This document shows positions 1 through 10,522 of a stretch of DNA of 64,000 bases, piece after piece. The stretch is from Diploptera punctata (lineage: Eukaryota > Arthropoda > Insecta > Blattodea > Blaberidae), in contig JASPKZ010001237.1 of NCBI GenBank assembly GCA_030220185.1, forward strand, positions 573,501 to 637,500, given 5' to 3'. The first letter of the stretch is position 1. Each line of letters begins with the position of its first letter. Under the pieces are notes generated by a model. That model had not been told where the DNA came from. It did not search any database and worked only from the letters and a program-made list of their open reading frames with translations. A program made the position numbers and the translations under genes.

Positions 1-439
1 GTACTTAAAACAATGACACCACAAGGCACTTCACACATAAAACAACGCCTACTATTAGTAATACAAGATATACAAAATAACATCACTAACTCTACAGCTG
101 AAATCTGACTTTCCAAATATTTAAAGATATAGCTATTTCAAATATTACACTTTCTTTTAAGAATTATCATTAAATTGCAGCACAGTTCTCTGGGTTTTTT
201 TATTAATGAATAATCACTTGTTTTGATTCGGTCTGAAACAACGGTATCTCCGCACCCTTAATCCTAGATGATGAATATTTTAAGCTACAGCACTGGGCTC
301 TATTACAGAATGCTTGGAAGATATCGTGAAAAAAATATTATAGACCAGCTAATTCCCGGCTTGCGCTGCTACGCCTAAATAAATTAAATGTGTTTTTATG
401 TTTAATTGAATAAGTAAAAATAAAAATAATTATAAATTT
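1..439. other. No recognised feature
   Basis: AT-rich sequence without a convincing ORF, RNA gene or repeat end that I recognise. Confidence 0.4.
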
Positions 440-450
440 ATATCGTAATT

Positions 451-779
451 GTCCACCGCTGTGGTCTCGAGGTAGTGTGCTGCCTTGTCACGCGGCGGGC
501 CCGGGATCGATTCCCGGTCGGGACAGGCTCCTGGATGAGGTTTTTTTTCGTGGTGTTTCCTCACCTGTAAGACAAATATCAGGACGCTTAAGGCCCAACG
601 GTCCCAGAAAATCATCCGGCCATCATCATCCTTATCATTGTCATCATCATCCTTCACCTGTGTGGAAAGCAACGGGAAGCTACCACACCTACAATTCTCT
701 AATAAAGCTGCAAAGCATAGCATGTAAATGCTATGATTGCAGTGAAAGACCTGCCCTCGGGCAGAATTACTATGGATGG
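451..779 (+). mobile_element. SINE family 1, full-length, with TSD
   Basis: A tRNA-derived head (box B region around GGGATCGATTCCCGG) is followed by a body and a 3' end reading CAGAATTACTATGGATGG. A perfect 11-bp target-site duplication ATATCGTAATT flanks it at 440-450 and 780-790, which fixes both ends. This is the best-preserved plus-strand reference copy for at least eight relatives here. The short ORFs across it are accidental. Confidence 0.9.
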
Positions 780-1079
780 ATATCGTAATTATTTTTAGAT
801 ACCCCGTGCTGATTACCTGACATTGCCGGGAATCAACTTATCCCAATCTTCTTGGCATCAATGAGCTAAAAAGACAAAAATGGTTATTGAGTTATCCGTA
901 AAAGATTATGCTGCCGTGGATTTTTTGTAGAATGTTTCGAGATATATTCAATTCTGTGTACATTGATTTTGTGTATGCCTAGTTGTTATGGTTTCGGTAA
1001 CGTAAGCAATTTGAGCGACCAAAAGCGACTTTAGAGTGCACTTTTTTTAAACTCCGGGCCTATAGTACCACGGCAATGT

Positions 1080-1185
1080 GTTATATACGTTGTCTCAGGA
1101 AAGTCTCTAAATGATGGTGAAACCCCCATTCAAATCGGTCAAGTAGTTTTTGAATCAATAAAGGACAGAAAAACAGACTGACACT
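1080..1185 (+). repeat. Probable LINE/SINE 3' end motif
   Basis: The stretch contains CAAATCGGTCAAGTAGTTTT followed by ACAGAAAAACAGACTGACA. This resembles the conserved 3' end of several arthropod non-LTR elements, which end in ACAGAC-type tails. No coding part is attached, and the assignment rests on memory of such tails. Confidence 0.3.
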
Positions 1186-1450
1186 CATGTTTCATATAGC
1201 CTATAAAGATTATGTAATAGGCTACGTATTGAGATATGCTACTAAATTTATACAGTTGCTGTATCTCGACATGTGGAAAAAAAATAAAGTAAAATAACTT
1301 TTATCTACCTCATACTTCGTTAATATTTTAATCGAAAAAGATTTTTTAAAACATTGAAAGTAGCTTAACTCGTATTTATAATCTCCGTGAATTAAAGTTA
1401 TATTGGTGTAAGTCACGTTTCTTTATTTTCAGAAATTTACATTCTATTCT

Positions 1451-1752
1451 GTTGTAATTCTGCCCGAAGGCAAGCCTTTCACTGCAATCATAGCGTTTTC
1501 AGGCTATGATTTGCAGCTTTACTAAGGAATTATAGGTGTGGTAGCTTCCCGTTGCTTTCCACGCCGGTGATGGATGATAATGATGGCCGGATGATTTTCG
1601 GAGACCGTTGGCCCCTAAGCTTCCTGACATTTGTCTTACAGGTGAGGAAAAAACCAAAAAAATCTCACCCAGGAGCTTGTCCCGACCGGGAATCGATCCC
1701 GGGTTCGCTGCGTGACAAAGCAGCACGCTACCTCGAGACCACAGCGGTGGAC
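1451..1752 (-). mobile_element. SINE family 1 copy
   Basis: This is a minus-strand copy: the 3' end (AATTCTGCCCGAAGG read on plus) is at the left and the tRNA-derived head (CCTCGAGACCACAGCGGTGG) is at the right. The internal simple repeat (GATGGATGATAATGATGG) is shorter than in the 40.5 kb copy. I found no clean target-site duplication. Confidence 0.85.
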
Positions 1753-1890
1753 AAATTAACATAATCCAAAATATATTGTAATAAATTAACAAAAATGTTG
1801 TACTCTAATGATATTATTTAAGGGCTGTCACCTAAATCAAAATTAACATAGAGGTTTGAATTGAATATATAGGCCTGTAATAGTTAAAAA

Positions 1891-2160
1891 TCCCGAGCCG
1901 TAGCCAGTGGTTAAGGCAAGATGCCTAGGCGCAGAACTTCGGGACTTGCGCTGGTTTGGGTCTTCAAGGGAGAAGAAATATTCTCATGGAATTTCGGTCA
2001 GTGTGTACCGGTGACCACCCAACGTCGTGAGGAATTTGGGTAGCTACAATATGTAGCGACTCCAGCAGAAAACCAGCTTTGACGGCTGGGGATCCTACAT
2101 GCCGACCACATGTCACCCCTACACTGGCTGAATGATCGTCCACCTCTGTGGTTAACACAT
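1891..2160 (+). mobile_element. SINE family 2 copy
   Basis: The head GTAGCCAGTGGTTAAGGCA resembles a type II tRNA box A. The body is shared with 6660-6950 and 46905-47260 (GGTAGCTACAATATGTAGCG, ACATGTCACCCCTACACTGG). It abuts the LINE hairpin that begins near 2165. Confidence 0.75.
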
Positions 2161-2164
2161 AGAT

Positions 2165-3135
2165 GTGAGGAAGTATATTATACAGGGGATGATTGGAAAA
2201 CACTAGCTCAGGATAGGAATGTATGGAGAGCATATGTCCGAGCGTCTATGATCCTATGGGATCGACAGTGCCAGAGAGTTAGTTAGTTCTGGTACTTAAA
2301 TGATCCCGCGACTTTTACCAGTGGTAATGTTCCTACCTAAAGGTTCAGAGAAGTCAAATTCGATAAACCATACAAAAAGAGGTACGTTGGTCGTAAGAGT
2401 GAGGATCTTTTACTGGAAAAATACAACCGTTAAGAAATAAGAACATGGTCAAGATACTTACTTACACACTGGCACTATCGAACCCCTAGAGGTTCATGGC
2501 CAGTGTGTAAGTAAGTAAGCAAGCAAGTATCTTGACCATGTTCTTATTTCTTCACGGTTGTATTTTTCCAGTAAAAGATCCTCACTCTTACGACCAACAT
2601 ACCTCTTTTTGTATGGTTTGTCGAATTTGACTTGTCTGAACCTTTAGGTAGGAACATTACCACTGGTAAAAGTCGCGGGATCATTTAAGCACTAGAACTA
2701 ACTAACTCTCTGGCACTGTCGATCCCATAGGATCATAGCCGCTCGGACATATGCTCTCCATACATTCCTATCCTGAGCTAGTGTTTTCCAATCATCCCTG
2801 TATAATATACCTCCTCAAATCATGGTTAATGTTATTTTCCACCTCATTCTTACTTGGTGTTTCCCTATGGTTTTCAAACGAGAAGCTTCCCCCTTTTCGT
2901 GTCATATGTCCTGCCCATCGCACTCTACGAGACTTAACTGTTATTATATCTGGCTTCCTATAAAGACCATGTAGCCTACCCTCATGTAGTTTTCTCCATT
3001 CACCCGTCTGTTCATCTCTCTTTGGTCCAAAAATGTTCCTAAGAACTTTATTCTCAGATACTCGTAATCTCCTTTCCTCCCTTAAAGTAAGTGTCCATGT
3101 TTTTCATCCATATAATGTAACAGGGAGAATAACGT
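2165..3135 (-). mobile_element. RTE-like LINE C-terminal fragment with fold-back arm
   Basis: From 3135 down to about 2700 the minus strand encodes the C-terminus of a LINE reverse transcriptase protein (pieces such as TWTLTLREERRLRV, NIFGPKRDEQTGEW and SRRVRWAGH). From 2165 to 2480 the same 3' sequence recurs inverted, so 2165-2480 and 2500-2815 form a hairpin with arms of about 310 bp. The centre is a smaller inverted repeat of the LINE 3' end (ACACTGGCACTATCGAACCC and GGCCAGTGTGTAAGTAAG). Stops and indels make it non-functional. The related copy at 43526-44036 has an (AGTA)n tail. Confidence 0.8.
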
Positions 3136-3799
3136 TTTTTTATATATTTTTTCAGTTTAAATTTTTTTGAAAGGAGTTGGGATGACAAGAATTCCTGAGC
3201 CTATGTTTAATTTTTGTTTGTGCGTCTCATTTCTGTTTGTAATTAATGTTCCTAGGTTAAGCACTAGAACATGATTTTTTATAAAATGTAAACAATTGTG
3301 TGTGGTTATGTACTGTATATCCATGATATATGAACTAAGAGTCATAAAAAAAGTGAGTTAACTAAGCGAAATACCAGGACATTTAGAGTCAACACGTTGC
3401 CTCACATCTTGAGGGTGAAAGTTTTTATATGAACCTAAGTCCACAAGCGCTTTGAAAAAACCTTTTTCCGCCACAATGTTTACGTTGTATGATGCATATG
3501 CTAATTTGCTTTTTATGATATCCTATACAACCCATACCAGAATACTAAACCCCAGAACTGCTGAAAATGCAAAATATTACGGCTTTAAGATGAGAGATTA
3601 CATATGTATTCTAACAAATATTAAAATTTGCCTTATAACTCGAATATATCGCACCCCGGCAAGAATATCGTCACAACTCAAAAAACCTCATTTTCTAGTA
3701 CAGCAAAAAAGGAAGTTCACATACATCACAGTTCAAATAGTTTATGAATAGCTATTTATGCAACTTGCATCTTGATTAGTTAGGAATTTAGTTTAGAAA
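3136..3799. other. No recognised feature
   Basis: Low-complexity AT-rich sequence. A 99-codon open frame (3452-3751, plus) has no recognisable domain, and its composition matches the background. Confidence 0.4.
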
Positions 3800-4290
3800 G
3801 GAAATAAAACTGATTGCAACAACTATAGGGGCATCTCATTACTTTCAACTTCGTACAAAGTTCTAACAAATACAGTATATTAGTAAGCAGACTTACTCCT
3901 TATATTGATGACATTCTAGGAGATCATCAATGTGGATTTAGAAGAAACAGGTCTACAATAGATCAGATTTAAAGCTTAAGACAGATTTTAGAAAAGAAAT
4001 GGGAATATAATGGTACCGTACATCAACTAAACGTAGACTTCAAAAAGGCATACGATTCAATTAAGGGATAGAAGTTATATAGTATCCTGATAGAGTTCGG
4101 AATTCCTAAAAAGTTAGACTTATACGAATGTGTCTAAATGGCACGAACAGTAGGGTGCGTGTAGGCAAAGTTTTCGGATACTTTTGAAATCCACATTGGG
4201 TTGAAGCAAGGAAATGCACTATCTCCTCTACTATTTAATTTTGTACTAGAGCATGCCATCAAATCTTTAGAGGATGAAGGAATTTAGTTA
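3800..4290 (+). pseudogene. RTE-like LINE reverse transcriptase fragment
   Basis: Conceptual translation with stops and frame changes gives NYRGISLLSTSYKVLT, GDHQCGFRRNRSTIDQI, LEKKWEYNGTVHQL, DFKKAYDSI and LKQGNALSPLLFNF. These are the fingers and palm motifs of a non-LTR reverse transcriptase upstream of the catalytic FADD/YADD box, which is lost. The family is probably the one whose C-terminus ends at 44036. Several in-frame stops show it is dead. Confidence 0.85.
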
Positions 4291-5049
4291 CTGACATATT
4301 TTATACAGTTTAAACAAATGTTATTTTGAATTGGGGATTAACTCAAATTCGTCCATTTTTTTAGTTGTGACGTTATTCTTGCTGGGGTGCGATATGCATC
4401 TATGTTCGTATCGAATCCTACTTGAGCTGTTTATCAATGGAAAATATCGAATTGACTCGCAGCTTTCCATAATATGGGCACGAAAATTCTCAAAATTACA
4501 CAAGGATTCCACATACGAGAAATATTGAATGTGCTCACAAATTGCATTGAGTGACTTAGACCAGGACTGCTCCACACATACAGTGTGTAACAATCTTGTT
4601 TGTACAGTACCATTTTACGCAGAAAACATTATCTCTTCAAAACGTGAAGTAAAATTTATTAAATTAATAATATATGGTTTCAGAAACAACTTCAGTTATA
4701 ATACCCATAAAACTTCGTGTTATTACAATTACAAAAAGAGTTGGGGCAATTTTGTTATAATATGTCTTAATTCCATACAACAGTCTTGTTTGTACACTTC
4801 AGGAAACGTTTTAATACCGTACTGTAAACCATCGTGACCCGCACTGAAGCACTTGGTATCTATTTATGCCTACTAAGGGATGCATTAGATGTTTGTTTAC
4901 TCTTACCAAATAAAACTTACTGTCTACACTAGAAAAAAAATAAGAGAACAGAGTAGTGAACTGAAGAATAAATTGTTAATCTTGCATTAAGAGGTCATTC
5001 TCTTAGACAAATAGCCCTTAGTGAATAAACCACATTCTACAGTTAATTA
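4291..5049. other. No recognised feature
   Basis: ORFs of 65-102 codons occur (for example 4529-4837) but show no domain. I see no repeat copy shared with the rest of the window. Confidence 0.35.
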
Positions 5050-5345
5050 TGTTTTAAATCAATTTCGATACAATGGTTCTATCAATTTGTCAGTTGTATT
5101 CCCCATATTTCAACATTTCATTTGTTATCGTATCAGGATCTGCAGCCTTTCGATTTTTTCAATCTCCGTACTGTGTCAGTTACTTCATCTATTGTTATTT
5201 CAATTAATTTATCTTGATTTTGATATACATAAACAACCTGATTAGTTTCTTCTTGTTTATATAGTTCCTGGAAATAATTATTCCATTCTTGCATTGTCAA
5301 TTTGTTTGTATACTAACCCTAATTTCCATTTTATTTCTTCTTAAT
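5050..5345 (-). pseudogene. LINE endonuclease-RT linker fragment
   Basis: The minus strand reads approximately MQEWNNYFQELYKQEETN, then ITIDEVTDTVR and LKKSKGC. This is the segment just before the RT domain in non-LTR retrotransposons. It is degraded and lacks the RT core, and differs in family or orientation from 3800-4290. Confidence 0.65.
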
Positions 5346-5439
5346 GTCCCCCATATTTTTTGTTGGCCTCCATATACATCATATTCCATATCATTCGAAT
5401 TCCGTCTTTGATCCGAGGCTTGATCCTTGGGACTGCGAG

Positions 5440-5757
5440 CAATGTATAAGATACACCTTGAAGTGGGTTGCTAGCCCGTTTTCATGGCGGGTTTATTATT
5501 GGGGGTTTCCTCCCTAGGTCGATTGCCTTCACCCAGCTCCAGAGCTCAGCATGCCCCGTTTTATTTCGGAGTTGTCTCTCCTAGATGGGTTGTCTTGCAG
5601 GACTAACGAACCCCATCCGCCCGTTTGTCAATCTACAAGGCAGTAGATATATAGTTGCCTCTTCCGCCAGGTACACCATACCGAAGGACTCCTTCACGGT
5701 AACCCTGGCAAGGGGCCCTCACAAGGTACTATCAGCTGGGCAAGCTGAACCAATAAA
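5440..5757 (+). repeat. Unclassified interspersed repeat R5
   Basis: A GC-richer block contains CCCAGCTCCAGAGCTCAGC and ends near GGTACTATCAGCTGGGCAAG. Its right half matches the reverse complement of 61083-61240 (CCCAGCTGATAGTACCTTG there), so it is dispersed. It directly precedes the YADD motif of the LINE at 5765, so it could be an insertion into that LINE or part of it. The 90-codon ORF spanning the join is a chimera. Confidence 0.6.
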
Positions 5758-5764
5758 ATGGGAA

Positions 5765-6570
5765 ACACTACGGAGTATATTTCACTTGATATATTACGCA
5801 GATGATGGCGTTCCCCTTTCAGAATCTGAAGATAATTTACAAAGATCTTTACATTAATTTAATATAAATGCCAGAAAATAAAATATATAAATGCCAGAAA
5901 ATAAAATATATAAATTAATACGAATAAAACAAAATGCATAACAATACCAAAAGAGCCAGTAAGTTGCAAATTAGAAGTAGAAAGAAAAATTATAGAACAA
6001 GTATCAGAATTTAATTATTTAGGTGTATTAATAACAAAACTAAAAATTTAATAAAAGAAGTAAAGAAACAAGCTGTTAAAGCAGCACAAATATCAGGATA
6101 TATGAAATATTTAATTTAGCGCAACAAACATATGTCAATAGAAAGCAAAACCCGCATATACAATACGATAATTCGATCAGTTATCGTATATGGAGCTAAC
6201 ACTAGGGCTGATACAACAAAAAAAATAAACAAATAACAAGCACATGTGAAATGAAGATCTTAAGAACTATTCTGGGGAACATTATTTGATAAAATACACA
6301 ACACAGAAATTAGGGACAAATGTCATATCCAAGATATAACCAAATTTATTATAGGCAGACGAAAATATTGGAAGGGTCATATAGAAAGAATGGAAGACAA
6401 CCGACTTACGAAAAGAGCTAAAGAAGATAGACAATGGACGACAAAAGAACAAGAGGAAGACCAGCCAAGATATGGATAGACAGTGAATGCACATCCAATA
6501 CGTCTTCCTCCGAGGAGTGATTTTGGAAATAAACAGGATGAAAATCCTACAAATTATGATTAAGAAGAAG
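5765..6570 (+). pseudogene. LINE RT catalytic box and C-terminus
   Basis: Translation gives LIYYADDGVPLSESEDNLQR (the YADD catalytic box), then VSEFNYLGVLIT, SKTRIYNTIIRSVIVYGA, NTEIRDKCHIQDITKFI and KYWKGHIERMEDNRLTKRAK. That order is typical of the RT thumb and C-terminal domain of a LINE. It ends in a GAAGAAGG-type tail near 6570. Multiple stops and shifts make it a pseudogene. The family differs from the 43.5 kb copies. Confidence 0.8.
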
Positions 6571-6659
6571 GTTCTATCAATTATTTACCAAGAAGAGCTA
6601 AAGAAGAGAAGCTTAATGAACGGCAACAACGATATGTCGTGAGACAAGTTAAGAATAAT

Positions 6660-6955
6660 CCTAAATTAAGAGCACCACGGGACTTGCGCTGGTTCGAGTC
6701 TCCGTGGGGGAAGAAATTCTCTCAAGGAATTTCGGCCAGTATGGGACCAGTGCCTACCCAGCATCGTGAGGCATTTGGGTAGCTACAATAAGTAGCGACT
6801 CCAGGTTGAGAAGACCAGCTATAACGGCTGGGGATCACACATGCTGACAACATGTCACCCCTACACTGGCTAGATGATCGTCTACCTCTGTAATTAACAC
6901 ATGTGGAGCCGGCTGGTAGGCCAAAGGCCTTCTAGGCCTGTCGCGCTTGAAGTTT
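6660..6955 (+). mobile_element. SINE family 2, 5'-truncated
   Basis: It shares GGGACTTGCGCTGGTTCGAG, GGGTAGCTACAATAAGTAGC and ACATGTCACCCCTACACTGG with 1891-2160. It adds a 3' part (CCAAAGGCCTTCTAGGCCTG) also seen at 45822-45925. The tRNA head is missing. Confidence 0.75.
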
Positions 6956-6974
6956 TTTTTAATTTCGTATACTG

Positions 6975-8425
6975 GCAGAAAAGGTAGCAAAGAAGATGTC
7001 TAATCAAACAATACGAAGAGTACTGTGGACTTATGGCTATCGTGGCAGGATAACATGGAAGATGTCATTCGGAAAAAACAGAATTACCAGGGCGAAATTT
7101 GCTGAAGTGCATGTAAAAAATTAAGAATTTTGGAATAAAGTAATTTGGCCTGACGAAACAAAAATAAACCTTTTCGGATCAGATGAAAATCAACGAGTGT
7201 GGAAAAAGCCGAATACGTCCAATGAGCACATAAACACACTTCCAACTCTAAAACACGGAGGTGGGTCCGTTTTACTTTTGGGGGTGTAGGAAAGTTGGAA
7301 CTCTTCACTTTATTGATGGTATTATGTGCAATTGGAGGTACTTTAATATTCTGAAGCAGAATGTTAAAGTGCACAACATATAGGGTTTATGTCCAGTTAT
7401 GCACCGTGTTCCAAAATGATGGACGGGATTTTAAGTAGTTGGTACAGCTTTACAAACGGAATTGGATGCTTGATTATTTGCTACAATGAAAGAAAAGCTC
7501 TGAAAGTATCATATCCTATATGCAGTAATTTGTTTCTTGTCATTATTATGTCACAGCGTTGAATTTGTGAAAATGGAGACTCCTGTACAGAAGTCATAAT
7601 GTGTGTTTCAATTTGCGAGAACTGGTTCCATTTTTGCATGCAGCGAACTTTCCGACGCGACGGCAATTTTGAATTGATCCTCTTGTAGATAAGAGTATCC
7701 GTCGATGGTATAGACAGTTAGAAACAACTCATTTTCTTAATTATGTGCGAAGTGGTTGAACGATAATGAATAGGAAACTCCGGTCCGGAGACATGGTTTA
7801 TTCCCGATCTCACACCTTGTGATTTCTTCCTGTGGGGGTATGTGAAGGACCATGTGTACATACCACCACATCCCGTCGACCTTCCAGACTTGAGAAGGAA
7901 GACTGTTGCTGCTGTTGAATCCATTACTCCGAAAATGCTGACCAAGGTTTGGGAGGAATTCGACTATCGGCTAGATGTGTTCCGTGTAACGAAAGGTGCT
8001 CACATCGAACTATTATAAAGTATGTTAAGTAAACTCGAAGAGTTTCTCCTTAATCCCATATAAGTTTTGTTTATATATATATATATATCGTGTAAAGGGA
8101 ATTAAACAACTTTGAAATTCCGTCCATCATTTTGGAACACAGTGTATGTTTCAGCGTGACAATGGTCCAATACACACAGCTGATATCTGTAAACTGTGGT
8201 GCATCTGGAATATTACAAAACAGCTGAAAATACCTGCTCAATTGCCGGACTTAAATTTCATTGAACATTTGTGGGCTTCATTGAAAAAAATCATTCTAGA
8301 AATGTTCAGTCAAAATAACAACTGAAACAAATAATTGCTGAAGAATAGAAGAAAATTGATCCCTTAACATGCAATAAACTTGTCAAGTCAATGCAGAGAC
8401 GATGTAAAGCTCTAACCACGCGTCC
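6975..8425 (+). pseudogene. Tc1 (DD34E) transposase, split by a mariner
   Basis: The left part (6975-7399) reads VAKKMSNQTIRRVL, FWNKVIWPDETKINLFGSD and TLKHGGGSVL. The right part (8147-8415) continues PVMFQRDNGPIHTADICKLW, LPDLNFIEHLWASLKK and LVKSMQRRCKAL. The second D and the final E are 34 residues apart, the Tc1 signature. Removing 7400-8146 restores the frame across GTTATG/TTTCAG. Stops, including one in the first half, show it was already decaying. Confidence 0.9.
7400..8144 (+). mobile_element. Deleted DD41D-type mariner inside Tc1
   Basis: The ends are matching inverted repeats (CACCGTGTTCCAAAATGATGG at the left; CCGTCCATCATTTTGGAAC near the right). TA flanks both ends, at 7398-7399 and 8145-8146. 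Only the transposase C-terminus remains: IPDLTPCDFFLWGYVKDHVY, then KVWEEFDYRLDVFRVTKGAH and a stop near 8018. This resembles residues 281-350 of the intact transposase at 41013-42068, and both ends begin CACCGTG. It is a non-autonomous internal-deletion derivative. Confidence 0.85.
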
Positions 8426-8584
8426 ACCGAGATGGCCGTACTCTCCATCACATAAATAATGTTTTGTGCTATCATTTATAAATATTGCAATTACATATAA
8501 AAGGCCCTCCAGTCTACCGGTGAATACTAATAATTCATTTCAATGGACGATATATATTTTCAAGCGGCTATAGATTGTTAGCCA

Positions 8585-8845
8585 TCCACCCATTCATTCA
8601 TTCTATGGCTCTACACCCCGAGTCGGCCCCTAGTCTTCCTAATCCTCCTCCTCCATTCTTCCCTGTTCCTAGCCACTAACTTCCAATTCCTTACGCCCAG
8701 AAATATAGTGGCGTCTCCACATAGTGTGTTCTCCAATTACCCTCTCATCCTCCCACTGTCCTTCTTCCTCCAAAGTGCCCTTGTAAGACTTTGTTTTGTC
8801 TTCTTTTTTTGGTCCATTCTTTTCACAGGACCATCGCATTGTAGC
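8585..8845 (-). pseudogene. LINE 3' end with GAAT tail
   Basis: On the minus strand, degraded pieces such as GRRTVGG, GIGSW and HSGCRAIE match the usual LINE C-terminal order of glycine/arginine-rich motif, tryptophan motif and end. A (GAAT)n tail follows, read as ATTCATTCATTC on plus at the left. The family differs from the AGTA-tailed LINE. Confidence 0.5.
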
Positions 8846-9027
8846 ATGGCATGTAGCCTACAAGTGAATTTGATGTGGGTAGTGGAAATTTGGATCCACT
8901 ACATTTCATACTAATGCTACGGTTTATTATACAGCTTGTCGCGCCCGACGTGACGCAATCTCGCGTTACGCTCGGCGTGATACTGGTTTCGCATGGAGCG
9001 CAACGGTACAGCGCTTATGTTTATGGA

Positions 9028-9330
9028 ATTGTCGCCAGATGGCACCACATATATGGGAAATCAAAATGACCAACGTTCATAATAAATTTCCAAATGTGTT
9101 TACAAAAATGAATGTATGTATACAAACCTGTCCCTGCATAACCTAATAAAATAAATTACATACATACTATTTAGTAAACTATAAACTAATCTGATGTACA
9201 CTAAACTGACCCATCGGAACCTAACAAAATGAAGTGATTGAACATTTATTTCTTAAAATATGGTTTGGAATTAAATGCAAATGTTGGTCATTCACACATA
9301 TGTCCTGCCATCTGGTGGATTTAATTTTAT
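9028..9330. repeat. Foldback element
   Basis: GCCAGATGGCACCACATATATG ... ATGACCAACGTT near 9035-9080 is inverted at 9282-9325 (AATGTTGGTCATTC ... CCTGCCATCTGGTGG). The arms are about 45 bp with a spacer of about 200 bp. A related arm occurs once near 23925-23965 (ATGACCAACATTGACAC), so it is a dispersed MITE-like family. Confidence 0.5.
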
Positions 9331-9954
9331 AAGCGTTCACGTATGCCAACTTCAATTCTAATAAAGAAATTTGAAAATAAATTGAGAGGAAAAGTCATAA
9401 TTTGTGTACATAGATAAACATATTAAAATTCTTTATAAAAAAGTTTTAAATATCGTTGCAAAACGTTTAAAATAGTACGAAATATTAGTAAAGACAGAAA
9501 AAGTACCTAGAGCAGCAGCATCATATGAATTTTGTATGGAAAATTATAGAATAAATTATTCTTTAGTTCTTAAATAAACATATGGTTGATGAAAATACCA
9601 AATTTTAGAATACTTCAGATTTTCGCCTGAGCAGTTTTATCAGGTTTTGAATTTAATAGAAGACGAAATTTATGTACATCCATAATATCCCCAAGATACA
9701 ATATTTACAGCTTTTATTTATCTCTTGACTAAGTTCAAGCCACAATAACTCTTTTTTCTGTACATCTCTGTACTCCTTCATGCTCATATTGTATAGAACA
9801 TATAAAACATGTATAGAACTCGATGATTTGCAACAAAACTATCTAACTTTCGTCGTTAAAATTGGAAAGTTATAAAACAAGTACTGTATTTCCGACATTT
9901 TGTCATAAAATCTTAGTTTGTTTTTAGCAATTACACCAATGAGTACGGGTAATA
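9331..9954. other. No recognised feature
   Basis: AT-rich sequence with no ORF above background and no repeat recognised elsewhere in the window. Confidence 0.35.
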
Positions 9955-10140
9955 TCTTCTATATTCTTTGTTTGCGCTGGAAAATTGCGTCCCGGATTCA
10001 AGAGATTCAAATACACGACGCGACATGTCAGCGCAAAATTTTTCGCGCCAGCAATTTGCGTTGTAGATAAACCACATCCATTTAAATACATGGGGAGCAA
10101 TTTTTGCGCTGGCGCTTTGCGTCGTAGATAAACCATAGCA
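9955..10140. repeat. GCGC-rich repeat with direct and inverted copies
   Basis: TTGCGTTGTAGATAAACCA (about 10055) recurs as TTGCGTCGTAGATAAACCA (about 10115). TGCGCTGG blocks occur in both orientations. The GC content stands out from its AT-rich surroundings. It is probably a MITE end or an internal duplication. Confidence 0.4.
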
Positions 10141-10225
10141 TAAATCTATTTTTGCCATACTTAGGCTTATTATCTTATTGTTAGTTGTAATATTGAATTT
10201 AATGTACTCAGGGAAACTATTCGCA

Positions 10226-10522
10226 TGCAATAGTTAATACAACTAAAGAGAAAATGTTCTGCTTGAACTGGATTTTTACCCAAGATCTCCAGCTTTATGT
10301 ACTAAACACTAACCAATTCTACTACTCAGGCAATTAAGGAGAAGGCAATTTGTTTCTCTATTTGAGATCTTCTATTCACACAGGGATATAAAGTACAGAA
10401 AAATATGTGTCTGCTCCTGCATTGTCTAAGTAGCACAATTGGTTAGTGCGTGAGCTCGAGAGCTTGTGTACAAATCCCTGCTCAGGCAGACTTTTTCTCT
10501 TTAGTTGTATTATTGTTAACAA
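10226..10522. mobile_element. tRNA-like foldback element (subfamily 2)
   Basis: Two tRNA-like segments face opposite ways: 10261-10332 on minus and 10420-10487 on plus (AATTGGTTAGTG box A, CAAATCCCTGCTCAGGCA region). Each is bordered by AACTAAAGAGAAAA or its complement TTTTCTCTTTAGTTGTATT. The layout is that of the 24-26 and 49 kb hairpins, but the tRNA sequence differs. Close relatives lie at 58434-58810. Confidence 0.65.

Noticed and set aside
451..540. tRNA gene at SINE family 1 heads
   Set aside because: The tRNA-like part is attached to a SINE body with a TSD and lacks a proper acceptor stem; treated as SINE promoter.
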